DNA of 64,000 nucleotides from Chloroflexota bacterium (lineage in GTDB: Bacteria; Chloroflexota; Anaerolineae; Anaerolineales; Villigracilaceae), in contig JACPYX010000001.1 in assembly GCA_016195815.1 (NCBI GenBank), forward strand, positions 62,001 through 126,000, written 5' to 3'. Under the pieces are notes generated by a model. It searched no databases and had not been told where the DNA came from. It worked only from the letters and a program-made list of their open reading frames with translations. The first letter of the stretch is position 1; each line of letters begins with the position of its first letter. A program made the position numbers and the translations under genes. This document shows positions 54,274 to 64,000 of the stretch, piece after piece.

Positions 54274-55176
54274 TTAATTTTGTAACCGCGCAAAAACCAC
54301 AATACGCTGGTTATCAATCAGGTATGGATAACAGGATATCAACGTCACGGTCGGCGCGCCGGTGGACGCCATCACTTCCACCGCGGTCGGTTCAACCACT
54401 TGCGTACGGTCTACAATGTAAACGTACTGGCGCTGCTGCGTGTACAAGATCACCTGGTCGCCCGGCTGAAGTTTATCCAGATAACGAAACAACTCGCCAT
54501 ACACGTCATTGTGCGCCGAAAGCACCACGTTGCCTGACTGTCCCGGATCCGCCGAACCGATGAGTTGTCCCACGCCCTTCTTCAACTGCTCCCAGCCAAC
54601 GCCCTGCACCACCGGCGCGTCAATCTGGATCGCCGGGATTTGAATCCGAATCGCCTGCTCAATGCTTGGCGTGGGCGCGGGGATGTTCGCCAGCGACTGC
54701 ACCATTGGCCGCAAATTTTCGGGAATCTCGGCATCGTTCGGCCGCGTGTTGCCTTGCGCGTCGGGAGGCGTATGACCGGATGGCAGGACAACCGCCATGA
54801 CCAGCGGTGTGGGCGTCGGCGTGACGGGATTCAAAGCCGCAGCGACTTCTTTATTCAAATCGCGCAACATGCCGAGACCGCTGAGCAGGACGCCGGCCAG
54901 TCCGATCACTGCAAAAACTTCGATGGCAAACAGAAGCCTATCCAGCATACGCCGCCGCTTCGTTTCCGGGACCTGAAGCGGCTCACTGCTTTCATCGGGC
55001 GTATCCACCACCCGTGCAAACTCCAGCCCATCGGCCGCATCCGGCGCGACCGTGAGCACGCGTCCGGTCTGGCGAAAATGTTCCAGTCGTTCGCGTCGCA
55101 CGCCGCGGCGCTTTTCGATCAAGAGTCGCCGCAATTCATCAACAGAAAAATCTTGAGGTGCTTTGCGTCTGGCCAT
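54274..55176 (-). CDS. Class D/E-type sortase
   Basis: A 300-residue protein. The N-terminal 75 residues are charged and cytoplasmic, one membrane span lies near residues 82-105 (LLFAIEVFAVIGLAGVLLSG), then a TPTPTP linker and the catalytic sortase barrel with His222 (LSAHND), Cys282 (LISCYPY) and Arg291 (NQRIVVF). Sortases join surface proteins to cell-wall or pilin acceptors. No protein with a clear sorting signal is in the window, so substrates must be elsewhere. The long cytoplasmic N-terminus is unusual. Confidence 0.9.
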   Translation of the reverse strand: MARRKAPQDFSVDELRRLLIEKRRGVRRERLEHFRQTGRVLTVAPDAADGLEFARVVDTPDESSEPLQVPETKRRRMLDRLLFAIEVFAVIGLAGVLLSGLGMLRDLNKEVAAALNPVTPTPTPLVMAVVLPSGHTPPDAQGNTRPNDAEIPENLRPMVQSLANIPAPTPSIEQAIRIQIPAIQIDAPVVQGVGWEQLKKGVGQLIGSADPGQSGNVVLSAHNDVYGELFRYLDKLQPGDQVILYTQQRQYVYIVDRTQVVEPTAVEVMASTGAPTVTLISCYPYLIDNQRIVVFARLQN

Positions 55177-55246
55177 CGCACGGGCGATTATACCGCGCTA
55201 ATTTGCGCGCTTGGCGGTTTAGAAAAATCAAACGTATAATCGGCGC

Positions 55247-55666
55247 ATGTCTGAATACAAATTCTTTCATCCCACCGAAGTCCGCTACGGCGATCTCGAC
55301 CCGCAGGGACATGTCAACAACGCCAAGTATCTGACTTATTTCGAGCAGGCGCGCGTCTACTATCTCATTCATCTCGGCCTATTTGGCAAGGACCAATCCT
55401 TCATGGACATCGGCCTTATCGTCGCCGACGTTCACATTGCTTACCACGCCCCCACACATTACGGCGACGAGATCAAAACCGGCGTGCGGACGAAGAAGAT
55501 CGGCGGCAAATCCATCATCATGGAGCAAAGTGTTGTTGATACCAAGACCGGCGCGGAAATGGCAAAAGGCGAAGTGGTGATGGTGGCGTTTGATTACCGC
55601 GCGCAGAAGACGATCTCTGTGCCCGATGAATGGCGGAAGAAGATTTCCGAATTCGAGGGATTATGA
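55247..55666 (+). CDS. Acyl-CoA thioesterase, 4HBT/YbgC-like hotdog protein
   Basis: A 139-residue single hotdog domain. VRYGDLDPQGHVNNAKYLTYFEQAR carries the catalytic Asp-x-x-GHVNN motif of the 4-hydroxybenzoyl-CoA thioesterase family. It probably hydrolyses a cytoplasmic acyl-CoA; the chain is unknown. Divergent from the sortase gene. Length fits the family. Confidence 0.9.
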   Translation: MSEYKFFHPTEVRYGDLDPQGHVNNAKYLTYFEQARVYYLIHLGLFGKDQSFMDIGLIVADVHIAYHAPTHYGDEIKTGVRTKKIGGKSIIMEQSVVDTKTGAEMAKGEVVMVAFDYRAQKTISVPDEWRKKISEFEGL

Positions 55667-55691
55667 AATCAAAAGTCGAAAAACGCTCACC

Positions 55692-55793
55692 TTGAAGGAA
55701 AAGCCGCTTCGTTATGCAGGCCAATCTCTCGACGATCAGATTCTGGATAAACGAGATGAGAATATCGAAAAGGAACTTTCCAATTTCAAGTAG
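55692..55793 (+). other. Possible 33-residue reading frame in the gap 55667-55925
   Basis: From TTG 55692 a frame of 33 residues (KEKPLRYAGQSLDDQILDKR and an acidic end) runs to TAG 55791-55793. The composition looks protein-like, but there is no good start signal and no known relative. It may be a gene fragment. The rest of the 259-base gap holds only a ribosome-binding site (AGGAAAG) for the next gene. Confidence 0.3.
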
Positions 55794-55925
55794 CTAAAAC
55801 TTTCGCGCACACGCAAAGGCGCGCTGATTGCCGAGACAAATTGGATTTGTGCCCGCCTGTTTTCAAAGTAATTAAGCGCTGTTCTCCGTCGTCTTGGGAA
55901 AAGATCAAATTCTAGGAAAGCAAAC

Positions 55926-56405
55926 ATGGACATAGACACCATTGAATCAAAGATCGGCTCACACGCGCCGGATTTTCGTCTGCCAGCCACCAGTGGGAAC
56001 GAGATCGGGCTTTCTGATTTTCGCGGCAGAAAAAATGTCGTGCTGTTTTTTGTGCGCGAATTCAACTGAATGCAGTGCCGCGCGCACGTCGCCCAGTTGG
56101 GGCGCATGTATGAAAAGTTCCGCGAAGCAGGCGCAGAGATCATCGTAATTTTAGGTGACACAATGGAACGCGCCCGGCAATATGTTAAATCCGTGAATGC
56201 CCCATTTCCCATCCTGAGCGATCCCGAACGCGAAGTCTATCGGATTTATGAATTGGAAAAATATTTCCTGCTCGTTCAACGCACTGCATCGCTGGTGATT
56301 GACCACGACGGCATCGTCCGCTATCTCAAGCGGACTACCATCCCGAACGTCTGGCTGCAGGAAAGCCGCGAGATCTTCGGCTTCATAGACAGCCTGAACG
56401 CGTAA
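55926..56405 (+). CDS. Peroxiredoxin-like AhpC/TSA-family protein, probable selenoprotein (in-frame TGA)
   Basis: The frame from ATG 55926 runs 160 codons to TAA 56403-56405, with a single TGA at codon 48 (56067-56069). The text reads [23 protein letters not shown], so the TGA sits where thioredoxin-fold AhpC/TSA proteins carry the catalytic Cys of a C-x-x-C pair; read as selenocysteine it gives U-x-x-C. N-terminal part: [26 protein letters not shown]-terminal part: [17 protein letters not shown] and [15 protein letters not shown]. Both halves show intact family features. An AGGAAAG site precedes the ATG and a strong terminator follows. The alternative is a nonsense mutation of a Cys codon. 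Confidence 0.82.
56084..56109 (+). promoter_or_regulatory. Candidate bacterial SECIS hairpin
   Basis: CGCCC (56090-56094), loop AGTTG (56095-56099), GGGCG (56100-56104), with a T bulge at 56089 and a weaker lower stem. The loop starts 25 bases after the TGA and has G at its second position; both fit known bacterial SECIS features (a G in the first two loop bases, loop about 16-37 bases after UGA). No other base in the frame needs special reading. Confidence 0.6.
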
Positions 56406-56412
56406 CCTAATC

Positions 56413-56453
56413 AAAGGTTCGACAAGTCTGATACACTTGTCGAACCTTTTTGA
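56413..56453 (+). terminator. Rho-independent terminator
   Basis: AAAGGTTCGACAAGT and ACTTGTCGAACCTTT form a perfect 15-bp stem with a 6-base loop, followed by T residues. Located 8 bases after the selenoprotein-like gene. Confidence 0.92.
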
Positions 56454-56476
56454 TTTGATAGATCCGTGAGGTTATT

Positions 56477-57505
56477 ATGCAATTTGACGCAGCTTTACCG
56501 CCCGTTCCATTGAAAGATATTCCCGCGATTGCCAAATCCGCCGAGGAAATCGGCTTCGCTTCTCTCTGGACCTCCGAGACTCAACACGACCCATTCCTGC
56601 CCTGCGCGTTGATCGCGGAACACACCGCGCGCATGCAATTCGGCACGGCCATCGCGGTCTCGTTCGCGCGCTCGCCTGCCACGTTGGCCTACACCGCCTG
56701 GGATTTGGCCGCGCAATCAAACGGACGATTCATCCTCGGACTCGGCACGCAGGTCAAGGCGCACATTGAACGCCGCTTCGGAATGCAGTGGCCCGAGTCT
56801 GTGACCGGAAAACTGCGCGAGCAGATCCTTGCCATCCGCGCTTTGTGGGACACGTGGCAAAACGGGACGAAATTAAACTTCCGCGGCGAGTATTACAAAC
56901 TGACACTGATGTCGCCGTTTTTCAATCCAGGGCCATTGCCGCCTTCTCCTAAAGGAGAAGGGCTGGGAGTGAGGTCAATTCCAATTTACATTGCCGGCGT
57001 AAACAGGGGACTGGCAAAACTCGCAGGCGGACTATGCGAGGGATTCCACGCGCACCCGTTCAACAGTCCGCGCTATTTGGGCGAAGTCATGTTGCCGGCG
57101 ATTGAAGAAGGTGCAACAAAAGAAGGAAGAAAGAGAAAAGATATTTCAGTTTCCGCGACTGCTTTCGTTGCAACGTCCTCCGAAGAAGAAAATTTTGCGC
57201 GGACACAAATTGCCTTTTACGCGTCCACACCATCTTATCGCGCCGTGATGAATTTCCACGGCTGGGGCGATGTGGCCGAGAAGTTATCGGCTCATGCGGC
57301 TAAAGGCGCATGGCCTGAAATGCCCATGCTCATCACGGATGAGATGTTGCATGAGTTTTGTCTCGTGACTTCGCCGGAAAAATTGGCCGATGGTTTGAAA
57401 AAGCGTTACGATGGAATCGCAGACCGGCTAACTTTATATACCCCATTCGTGCCGGGCGAGAGGGATGAATGGTGGAGGAAACTGGCGAATTCTTTTATGA
57501 AGTAG
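56477..57505 (+). CDS. Luciferase-like F420-dependent oxidoreductase (LLM family)
   Basis: A 342-residue TIM-barrel protein. EIGFASLWTSETQHDPFLPCALIAEHT, TIAVSFARSPATLAYTAWDLAAQS and FILGLGTQVKAHIERRFG are typical of LLM F420 enzymes of the TIGR03617-like group. The substrate is unknown. A GC-rich palindrome at 56938-56975 adds PLPPSPKGEGLGV in frame. GAGG precedes the ATG. It follows a terminator, so it starts a new unit. Confidence 0.88.
   Translation: MQFDAALPPVPLKDIPAIAKSAEEIGFASLWTSETQHDPFLPCALIAEHTARMQFGTAIAVSFARSPATLAYTAWDLAAQSNGRFILGLGTQVKAHIERRFGMQWPESVTGKLREQILAIRALWDTWQNGTKLNFRGEYYKLTLMSPFFNPGPLPPSPKGEGLGVRSIPIYIAGVNRGLAKLAGGLCEGFHAHPFNSPRYLGEVMLPAIEEGATKEGRKRKDISVSATAFVATSSEEENFARTQIAFYASTPSYRAVMNFHGWGDVAEKLSAHAAKGAWPEMPMLITDEMLHEFCLVTSPEKLADGLKKRYDGIADRLTLYTPFVPGERDEWWRKLANSFMK
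56938..56975. repeat. GC-rich palindromic insert inside the LLM gene (copy 3)
   Basis: CCTTCTCCT-AA-AGGAGAAGG is a perfect palindrome, followed by GCTGGGAGTGAGG. Same design as the inserts at 2019 and 53410. Confidence 0.8.
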
Positions 57506-57580
57506 AATTCGGGCAAAATTGCAAAACGCAAATCTAATCTGCGTTTATCTGCATTCATCTGTGGTTAAAACCGGAGAAAT

Positions 57581-57910
57581 ATGAACTTTACCGATTATCA
57601 AACCAAGTCCCGCGCCACTGCCAAGTATCCCGCCATCGGACACGGCCTCATCTATCCCACACTTGGGCTGGTCAACGAGGCCGGCGAGGTGGCGGGCAAG
57701 ATCAAAAAAGTATTCCGCGATAAAGACGGCCTCATCAGCGAAGAAACGCGCGAAGCCCTCAAAGCCGAACTCGGCGACGTGCTTTGGTATTTGGCGCAGG
57801 TCGCAACTGAATTAAATTTATCCCTTGACGAAATCGCCGAATACAATCTCGCCAAACTGCTCGACCGCCAGGCGCGCGGCAAGATCAAAGGCGACGGCGA
57901 TAATCGCTAA
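57581..57910 (+). CDS. MazG-like nucleotide pyrophosphohydrolase
   Basis: A 109-residue all-alpha protein. LVNEAGEVAGKIKKVFRD supplies the E-x3-E metal site and ELGDVLWYLAQVATELN the E-x2-D part of the MazG/NTP-PPase family, which hydrolyses (d)NTPs to monophosphates. A CGGAG-type ribosome-binding site lies 6 bases before the ATG. The 75-base gap before it carries an ATCTGCGTTTATCTGC repeat. Confidence 0.9.
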   Translation: MNFTDYQTKSRATAKYPAIGHGLIYPTLGLVNEAGEVAGKIKKVFRDKDGLISEETREALKAELGDVLWYLAQVATELNLSLDEIAEYNLAKLLDRQARGKIKGDGDNR

Positions 57911-57913
57911 AAG

Positions 57914-57969
57914 TATCAGGTTCCAAGCATCGCGCTCAACCTGATACCTTAAACCGGCAGCCTGAAACC
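57914..57969. repeat. Hairpin and heptamer array after the MazG gene
   Basis: TATCAGGTT (57914-57922) pairs with AACCTGATA (57938-57946). CCTGATA, CCTTAAA, CCGGCAG, CCTGAAA follow each other with a 7-base period at 57940-57967. It may act as a weak terminator. Confidence 0.65.
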
Positions 57970-58017
57970 TATCCAAACTCTAATCTTTCTCCTACACAGA
58001 CTCCCTTCTCTTTTTGG

Positions 58018-58053
58018 TAGAATCAAACACGACCCAAACTATCTAATTGGGTC
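58018..58053 (+). promoter_or_regulatory. clpC promoter region with operator-like inverted repeat
   Basis: A TAGAAT (58018-58023) can serve as -10. GACCCAA (58031-58037) and TTGGGTC (58047-58053) form a perfect 7-bp inverted repeat at or just after the expected start of transcription. It differs from the CIRCE element and may bind another heat-shock or stress regulator. No good -35 is seen. Confidence 0.5.
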
Positions 58054-58070
58054 GAGGAGAGACACACACT

Positions 58071-60560
<2,490 letters not shown>

Positions 60561-60571
60561 ATCGCAAGCAA

Positions 60572-60608
60572 GACCCTAAAGGTCTGACAGATCTTTAGGG
60601 TCTTTTTG
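60572..60608 (+). terminator. Rho-independent terminator of clpC
   Basis: GACCCTAAAG (60572-60581) and CTTTAGGGTC (60593-60602), perfect 10-bp stem, then TTTTTG. Confidence 0.95.
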
Positions 60609-60696
60609 TTTTGTTATCCTCTCTTAATAATATTTCCTACTCACGCCGCATCTTATCAGCACGGACCGGAAGATTATTTTAGAAGGAGACTTTATC

Positions 60697-61248
60697 ATGA
60701 GCAACCAATTTGAAACCGCAACACTGGCCGGGGGCTGCTTCTGGTGTTTGGAAGCCGTTTTCGATGATGTCAAAGGCGTGCAATCTGTCGAGTCTGGTTA
60801 TGCAGGCGGGACAAAAGCTAATCCATCTTATCGTGAAGTCTGCACCGGCGTGACCGGCCACGCGGAAGTTGTGCAGGTCAAATTTGATCCGCAGGTTGTT
60901 TCCTTCAAGGACATTTTGAATGTATTCTTTGCCATCCACGACCCGACCACGCTCAACCGTCAAGGCGCGGATGTTGGCGCGCAATATCGCTCAGCCATCT
61001 TTTATCACAGCGACGAGCAAAAGAGAATCGCAACCGAACTCATCAACGAGTTGAACGCCCAGAAGATCTGGGACAAGCCCATCGTGACCGAAGTTACTCT
61101 CTTCGACAAGTTCTACACGGCCGAAGAGTATCACCAGGAATATTTTGCCAATAATCCCAATCAGCCATATTGCCAGGCCGTAATCGCGCCGAAGGTGGCC
61201 AAGTTTCGCAAGCACCATTTGGAGATGCTGAAGAAGCAGGCGGCGTAA
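60697..61248 (+). CDS. msrA: Peptide methionine sulfoxide reductase MsrA
   Basis: A 183-residue protein with the catalytic GGCFWCLEAVFDDVKGV (Cys14), Glu in the conserved position, and YHQEYFANNPNQPYC near the C-terminus. It repairs the S form of methionine sulfoxide. An AGAAGGAG site lies 7 bases before the ATG. The catalytic residue is an ordinary Cys (TGC), unlike the redoxin gene nearby. Confidence 0.97.
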   Translation: MSNQFETATLAGGCFWCLEAVFDDVKGVQSVESGYAGGTKANPSYREVCTGVTGHAEVVQVKFDPQVVSFKDILNVFFAIHDPTTLNRQGADVGAQYRSAIFYHSDEQKRIATELINELNAQKIWDKPIVTEVTLFDKFYTAEEYHQEYFANNPNQPYCQAVIAPKVAKFRKHHLEMLKKQAA

Positions 61249-61278
61249 AGGGTTAAGATTTTCCGTTATACTGTGGGC

Positions 61279-61305
61279 GGGCGAAATTCGTCCGCTCTTT
61301 TATTT
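61279..61305 (+). terminator. Possible terminator between msrA and dus
   Basis: GCGGGCGAA and TTCGTCCGC pair with almost no loop and are followed by TCTTTTATTT. The tight loop makes strong termination uncertain. Confidence 0.45.
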
Positions 61306-62271
61306 ATGGAACAACAAATATCCATTCCCAACTTCTCCATCCGCGACATCCCCATCTACGGCGATGCGATCCTCGCGCCCATGGACGGCTATTCCGACTG
61401 GCCGTTCCGCTCGCTGTGCCGTGAGTTGGGTTCGGCCATGAGTTACACCGAATTCGTGCAGGTGGAAAAGATTCTCAGCCGCTCCAAACGTCCGCTGGCG
61501 AAACTGCATTATGAAGAGATCGAGCGTCCGGTCACGTTCCAGATTTACGGCGACGACCCTGACACGATCCTGAAAGCCGCGCTAAAAATCGAAGCGCTCG
61601 GCCCGGACATTATTGACATCAACATGGGTTGTCCGGCCAAGACCGTGTCGAGCCGCGGCGCGGGCGTGGGCATGATGCGCACGCCCTTGAAGATCGCGCA
61701 CACCTTCAAGAAATTGACATCCGCGCTCAAAGTTCCAGTCACAGGAAAGATTCGTTTGGGTTGGGAAAATTATCGCTCGTATAAACTCATTGCCCGCATC
61801 GTCGAGGAGAACGGCGGCTCACTGATCGCCATTCATGGACGCACCAAAGAGCAAAGTTACAGCGGCATGGCAGATTGGGACGCGATTGCCGAGGTCAAAG
61901 GCGCAGTCAAGATTCCGGTCATCGGAAGCGGGGACGTCAAAACGGTCGCGGATATTGAACGGATGAAGAAACACACCGGCTGTGACGCGGTGATGATTGG
62001 CCGCGCCGCTATCGCTAACCCGTGGATCTTTTCGCGCCTCGACCGGGATCAGGTCACGCCCGGGCAAGTCCGCCAAACGGTCCGCCAGCATCTAGAGCGC
62101 AGTGTCAAATTTTATGGGCCGGAGGATGGTCAGAGGTTGTTCCGAAAATATGCGGTGCAATATTTGCTGTTAAGAAGTCTTGACCGGGAAGCTCGCAAGC
62201 AAATCCTGCGCGAGCGGCCGAGCGGAGAATTTTTATCAATGCTCGACCAAATCTACGCCGTAACAGCTTAG
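61306..62271 (+). CDS. tRNA-dihydrouridine synthase (Dus family)
   Basis: A 321-residue TIM-barrel flavoprotein: LAPMDGYSDWPFRSLCREL (FMN site), IDINMGCPAKTVSSRGAGVG with the catalytic Cys, and IAIHGRTKEQSYSGMADW. It reduces uridines in tRNA to dihydrouridine. ATG 61306 is used; an upstream in-frame GTG at 61273 lies in the hairpin. The subtype (DusA/B/C) is not certain. Confidence 0.93.
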   Translation: MEQQISIPNFSIRDIPIYGDAILAPMDGYSDWPFRSLCRELGSAMSYTEFVQVEKILSRSKRPLAKLHYEEIERPVTFQIYGDDPDTILKAALKIEALGPDIIDINMGCPAKTVSSRGAGVGMMRTPLKIAHTFKKLTSALKVPVTGKIRLGWENYRSYKLIARIVEENGGSLIAIHGRTKEQSYSGMADWDAIAEVKGAVKIPVIGSGDVKTVADIERMKKHTGCDAVMIGRAAIANPWIFSRLDRDQVTPGQVRQTVRQHLERSVKFYGPEDGQRLFRKYAVQYLLLRSLDREARKQILRERPSGEFLSMLDQIYAVTA

Positions 62272-62336
62272 AATATGGTTTCCTTACAAGCTATGCCATG
62301 CTTTTTGCTCATGTTCGAATATCCCCAAAAGGCAGG

Positions 62337-62365
62337 TTGACCTGACCTTTGTTTCCTCTTACAAT
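62337..62365 (+). promoter_or_regulatory. Strong sigma70-type promoter of kamA with a long leader
   Basis: TTGACC (62337-62342), 17 bases, TACAAT (62360-62365). The leader from about 62372 to 62520 is near 150 bases and includes a short hairpin GGTAG-N8-CTACC near its start (62366-62383) and a T-run in CGCAGGTTTTTTTCG. No known riboswitch was recognised; the lysine riboswitch core is not evident. The rest of the gap 62272-62336 holds nothing clear. Confidence 0.75.
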
Positions 62366-62520
62366 GGTAGGGCAAGCACTACCACTCTACTATAAATGGC
62401 ATGTAACTACTTCGCAGGTTTTTTTCGCCCCGACCACGATCCTCCGTATAGGTTGGTTCGCATATCTGCCTGACTTTAGCGTTTATTCACACTTTTAGCT
62501 GATTTTCGGAGGAAAATCCT

Positions 62521-63864
62521 ATGCCTACCCCTATCGTTTCCAAACGTGCCCCTATTTACGCCGATGTTCCCGATGAAAAGTGGAATGACTGGCGCTGGCA
62601 ATTAAGCCATCGTCTCAACACGGCTGAAGACATCGAAAAAGTTCTGCCTCTCACCGATTCTGAACGCAAAGCGCTCAACACCAGCGGACTATTCCGCGTG
62701 GACGTAACGCCTTACTTTATTTCCCTGATAGATCCGGACGACCCTAACGACCCGACCCGCATGCAGATCATCCCGCGCTCAGAGGAGATGCAAGCCTTCA
62801 CCGCCATGATGGAAGATTCGCTGGCGGAGGACCGCCACTCTCCCGTGCCGGGCCTTGTTCACCGGTATCCTGACAGGGTCCTTATGCTGGTAACCACGCA
62901 GTGCGCGTCGTACTGCCGCTATTGCACGCGCTCGCGCATCGTCGGCGACCCCGGACAGACTTTCTCGCGCCAGGAATTTGAAGCGCAGATCGAATACCTC
63001 AAGCGCACGCCGCAAGTGCGCGACGTCCTGCTTTCCGGCGGCGACCCACTCGTGCTGGCGCCGAAAATACTGGAAGAGATACTCACGCGTCTGCGCGAGA
63101 TTCCGCACATCGAGATCGTCCGCATTGGCTCGCGCGTGCCGGTCTTCATGCCGATGCGCATTACGCAGGAATTGTGTGATATGCTCGCGAAATTCCATCC
63201 GTTGTGGCTGAACATCCACGTCAATCATCCGAACGAGATCACGAAGGAATTGGCCGAAGCCTGCGACCGCATGAGCCGCGCGGGCATCCCGCTTGGAAAC
63301 CAGTCCGTGCTATTAGCCGGGATCAATGACTGTGTTCACATCCAACGCGAATTGGTCCAGAAGTTGACGCGGATTCGCGTCCGCCCATATTATCTGTACC
63401 AGTGTGACTTGGTCGAAGGTGCGGGACATTTCCGTACACCTGTCGCAAAAGGCATCGAGATCATCGAAGGCCTGCGCGGACACACATCCGGTTACGCCGT
63501 GCCGCAATTCATCGTGGACGCTCCAGGCGGCGGAGGAAAAATACCGGTCATGCCGAATTATTTGTTGAGCATGTCCGATCACAAAGTGATCGTCCGTAAC
63601 TACGAAGGTTACGTTACGACTTATGAAGAGCCGACCGAATACAAGTCGCATGACCCGAAAACCTGCAAGTTCTGTCAGAGCAAGCGCCCCGAGGTCGGCC
63701 AGACCGGGCTTACAGGTTTGCTCGACGGCGAAGAGATGTTCATCAAGCCGATTGGATTTGACGAGATGCACAACCGCCACGGTGTTCAACATCGTTTGAA
63801 AGACGCAAAGAAATGGCAGCCTTTGGGCATCGGCGCGGGCGGCCCGCCAAACGAAGAAGCCTAA
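62521..63864 (+). CDS. kamA: Lysine 2,3-aminomutase (radical SAM, PLP)
   Basis: A 447-residue radical SAM enzyme. The CASYCRYCTRSR motif (Cys127, 131, 134) binds the iron-sulfur cluster; PGGGGKIPVMPNYLL near residue 340 carries the PLP-binding Lys. A C-terminal CKFCQSKRP pair may bind zinc. It converts L-lysine to beta-lysine, used in lysine fermentation or in making osmolytes such as N-acetyl-beta-lysine. No ablB is seen in the window. The start has GGAGGAAAATCCT before ATG. Confidence 0.95.
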   Translation: MPTPIVSKRAPIYADVPDEKWNDWRWQLSHRLNTAEDIEKVLPLTDSERKALNTSGLFRVDVTPYFISLIDPDDPNDPTRMQIIPRSEEMQAFTAMMEDSLAEDRHSPVPGLVHRYPDRVLMLVTTQCASYCRYCTRSRIVGDPGQTFSRQEFEAQIEYLKRTPQVRDVLLSGGDPLVLAPKILEEILTRLREIPHIEIVRIGSRVPVFMPMRITQELCDMLAKFHPLWLNIHVNHPNEITKELAEACDRMSRAGIPLGNQSVLLAGINDCVHIQRELVQKLTRIRVRPYYLYQCDLVEGAGHFRTPVAKGIEIIEGLRGHTSGYAVPQFIVDAPGGGGKIPVMPNYLLSMSDHKVIVRNYEGYVTTYEEPTEYKSHDPKTCKFCQSKRPEVGQTGLTGLLDGEEMFIKPIGFDEMHNRHGVQHRLKDAKKWQPLGIGAGGPPNEEA

Positions 63865-63887
63865 TTAAAAAGTCAAGGAGATATTAA

Positions 63888-64000
63888 ATGGTCAAAGAAC
63901 GAACCACATTGGTCAAAGAACGAACCACTTTGCAAGCTTTACGAAAATTCTTGATCCTGGCATTGACCCTCACGATCGCATTGGCGGCATGCGCGCCGCA
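63888..64000 (+). CDS. Lipoprotein, start only (C-terminus beyond window)
   Basis: From ATG 63888, with an AAGGAG site 8 bases upstream, the protein has MVKERTTL repeated almost exactly (VKERTTL twice), then a hydrophobic core and lipobox LAAC. It is likely an extracellular binding or transport lipoprotein that shares the kamA operon. The repeat comes from a 21-base tandem duplication at 63891-63932 (one mismatch). Confidence 0.75.
   Translation, partial: MVKERTTLVKERTTLQALRKFLILALTLTIALAACAP

Noticed and set aside
55926..56069. Redoxin gene as a pseudogene broken by a stop codon
   Set aside because: There is a single TGA at the catalytic position, no other damage, good start and stop signals and a fitting hairpin. 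A pseudogene remains possible but is less likely.
58047..58070. TTG 58047 as the clpC start
   Set aside because: It lies in the inverted repeat of the leader, and the ATG at 58071 has a suitable ribosome-binding site and family-like N-terminus.
62366..62520. Lysine riboswitch in the kamA leader
   Set aside because: The leader is shorter than the usual lysine riboswitch and its conserved core was not recognised by eye.

Overview
The window looks like a chromosomal segment of a Chloroflexota bacterium, probably of the Anaerolineae. This is inferred from an ATP sulfurylase-APS kinase fusion, an F420-type luciferase-like oxidoreductase, a lysine 2,3-aminomutase, Thr/Pro-rich (PTPTP-type) linkers behind membrane anchors, a sortase, and many small dispersed repeats. 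No rRNA or tRNA gene, CRISPR array or phage was found. No stretch over 300 bases lacks a gene.

Positions 1-50161 form a large surface-glycan locus, almost all on the minus strand. It encodes: nonulosonic (sialic-like) acid enzymes (PseB-like dehydratase, RmlD-like reductase, NeuB-like synthase, SpsF-like and NeuA/PtmB-like cytidylyltransferases, PtmA-like SDR); GDP-fucose enzymes (gmd, fcl); PAPS synthesis plus a PAPS-dependent sulfotransferase; many glycosyltransferases; six methyltransferase domains; an asparagine synthetase; two flippase-like membrane proteins; six large multi-span GT-C-type proteins; and an ABC exporter (Wzm/Wzt) whose ATPase has a C-terminal glycan-binding domain. A winged-helix regulator with a Rossmann-like C-terminus (27816-28292) sits in the middle. 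The same palindrome, AAAATTCA-N5-TGAATTTT or a close variant, occurs in front of the regulator, in front of sat-cysC and in front of gmd, so one regulator may control at least three glycan operons.

Positions 50235-64000 hold housekeeping and accessory genes: the 5-oxoprolinase set pxpA/C/B next to rlmD, a 57-residue membrane protein, a sortase, a thioesterase, a peroxiredoxin-like gene with an in-frame TGA at the expected catalytic position (probable selenoprotein), an F420-type oxidoreductase, a MazG-like pyrophosphohydrolase, clpC, msrA, a dihydrouridine synthase, kamA, and the start of a lipoprotein gene.

The window is rich in repeats. At least ten loci carry arrays with a strict 7-base period, each with its own heptamer; several lie inside reading frames or overlap start or stop codons. 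Other families are GC-rich palindromes inserted in frame in four genes, GGTGGTTTCGATACG/CTCAACCACC hairpins, and GTCATTGCGAGG hairpins. Two small accessory genes (GIY-YIG nuclease, four-helix-bundle protein) are each bracketed by such repeats. Next to the GIY-YIG unit is a second copy of the last 12 codons of a neighbouring glycosyltransferase that differs only at silent sites.
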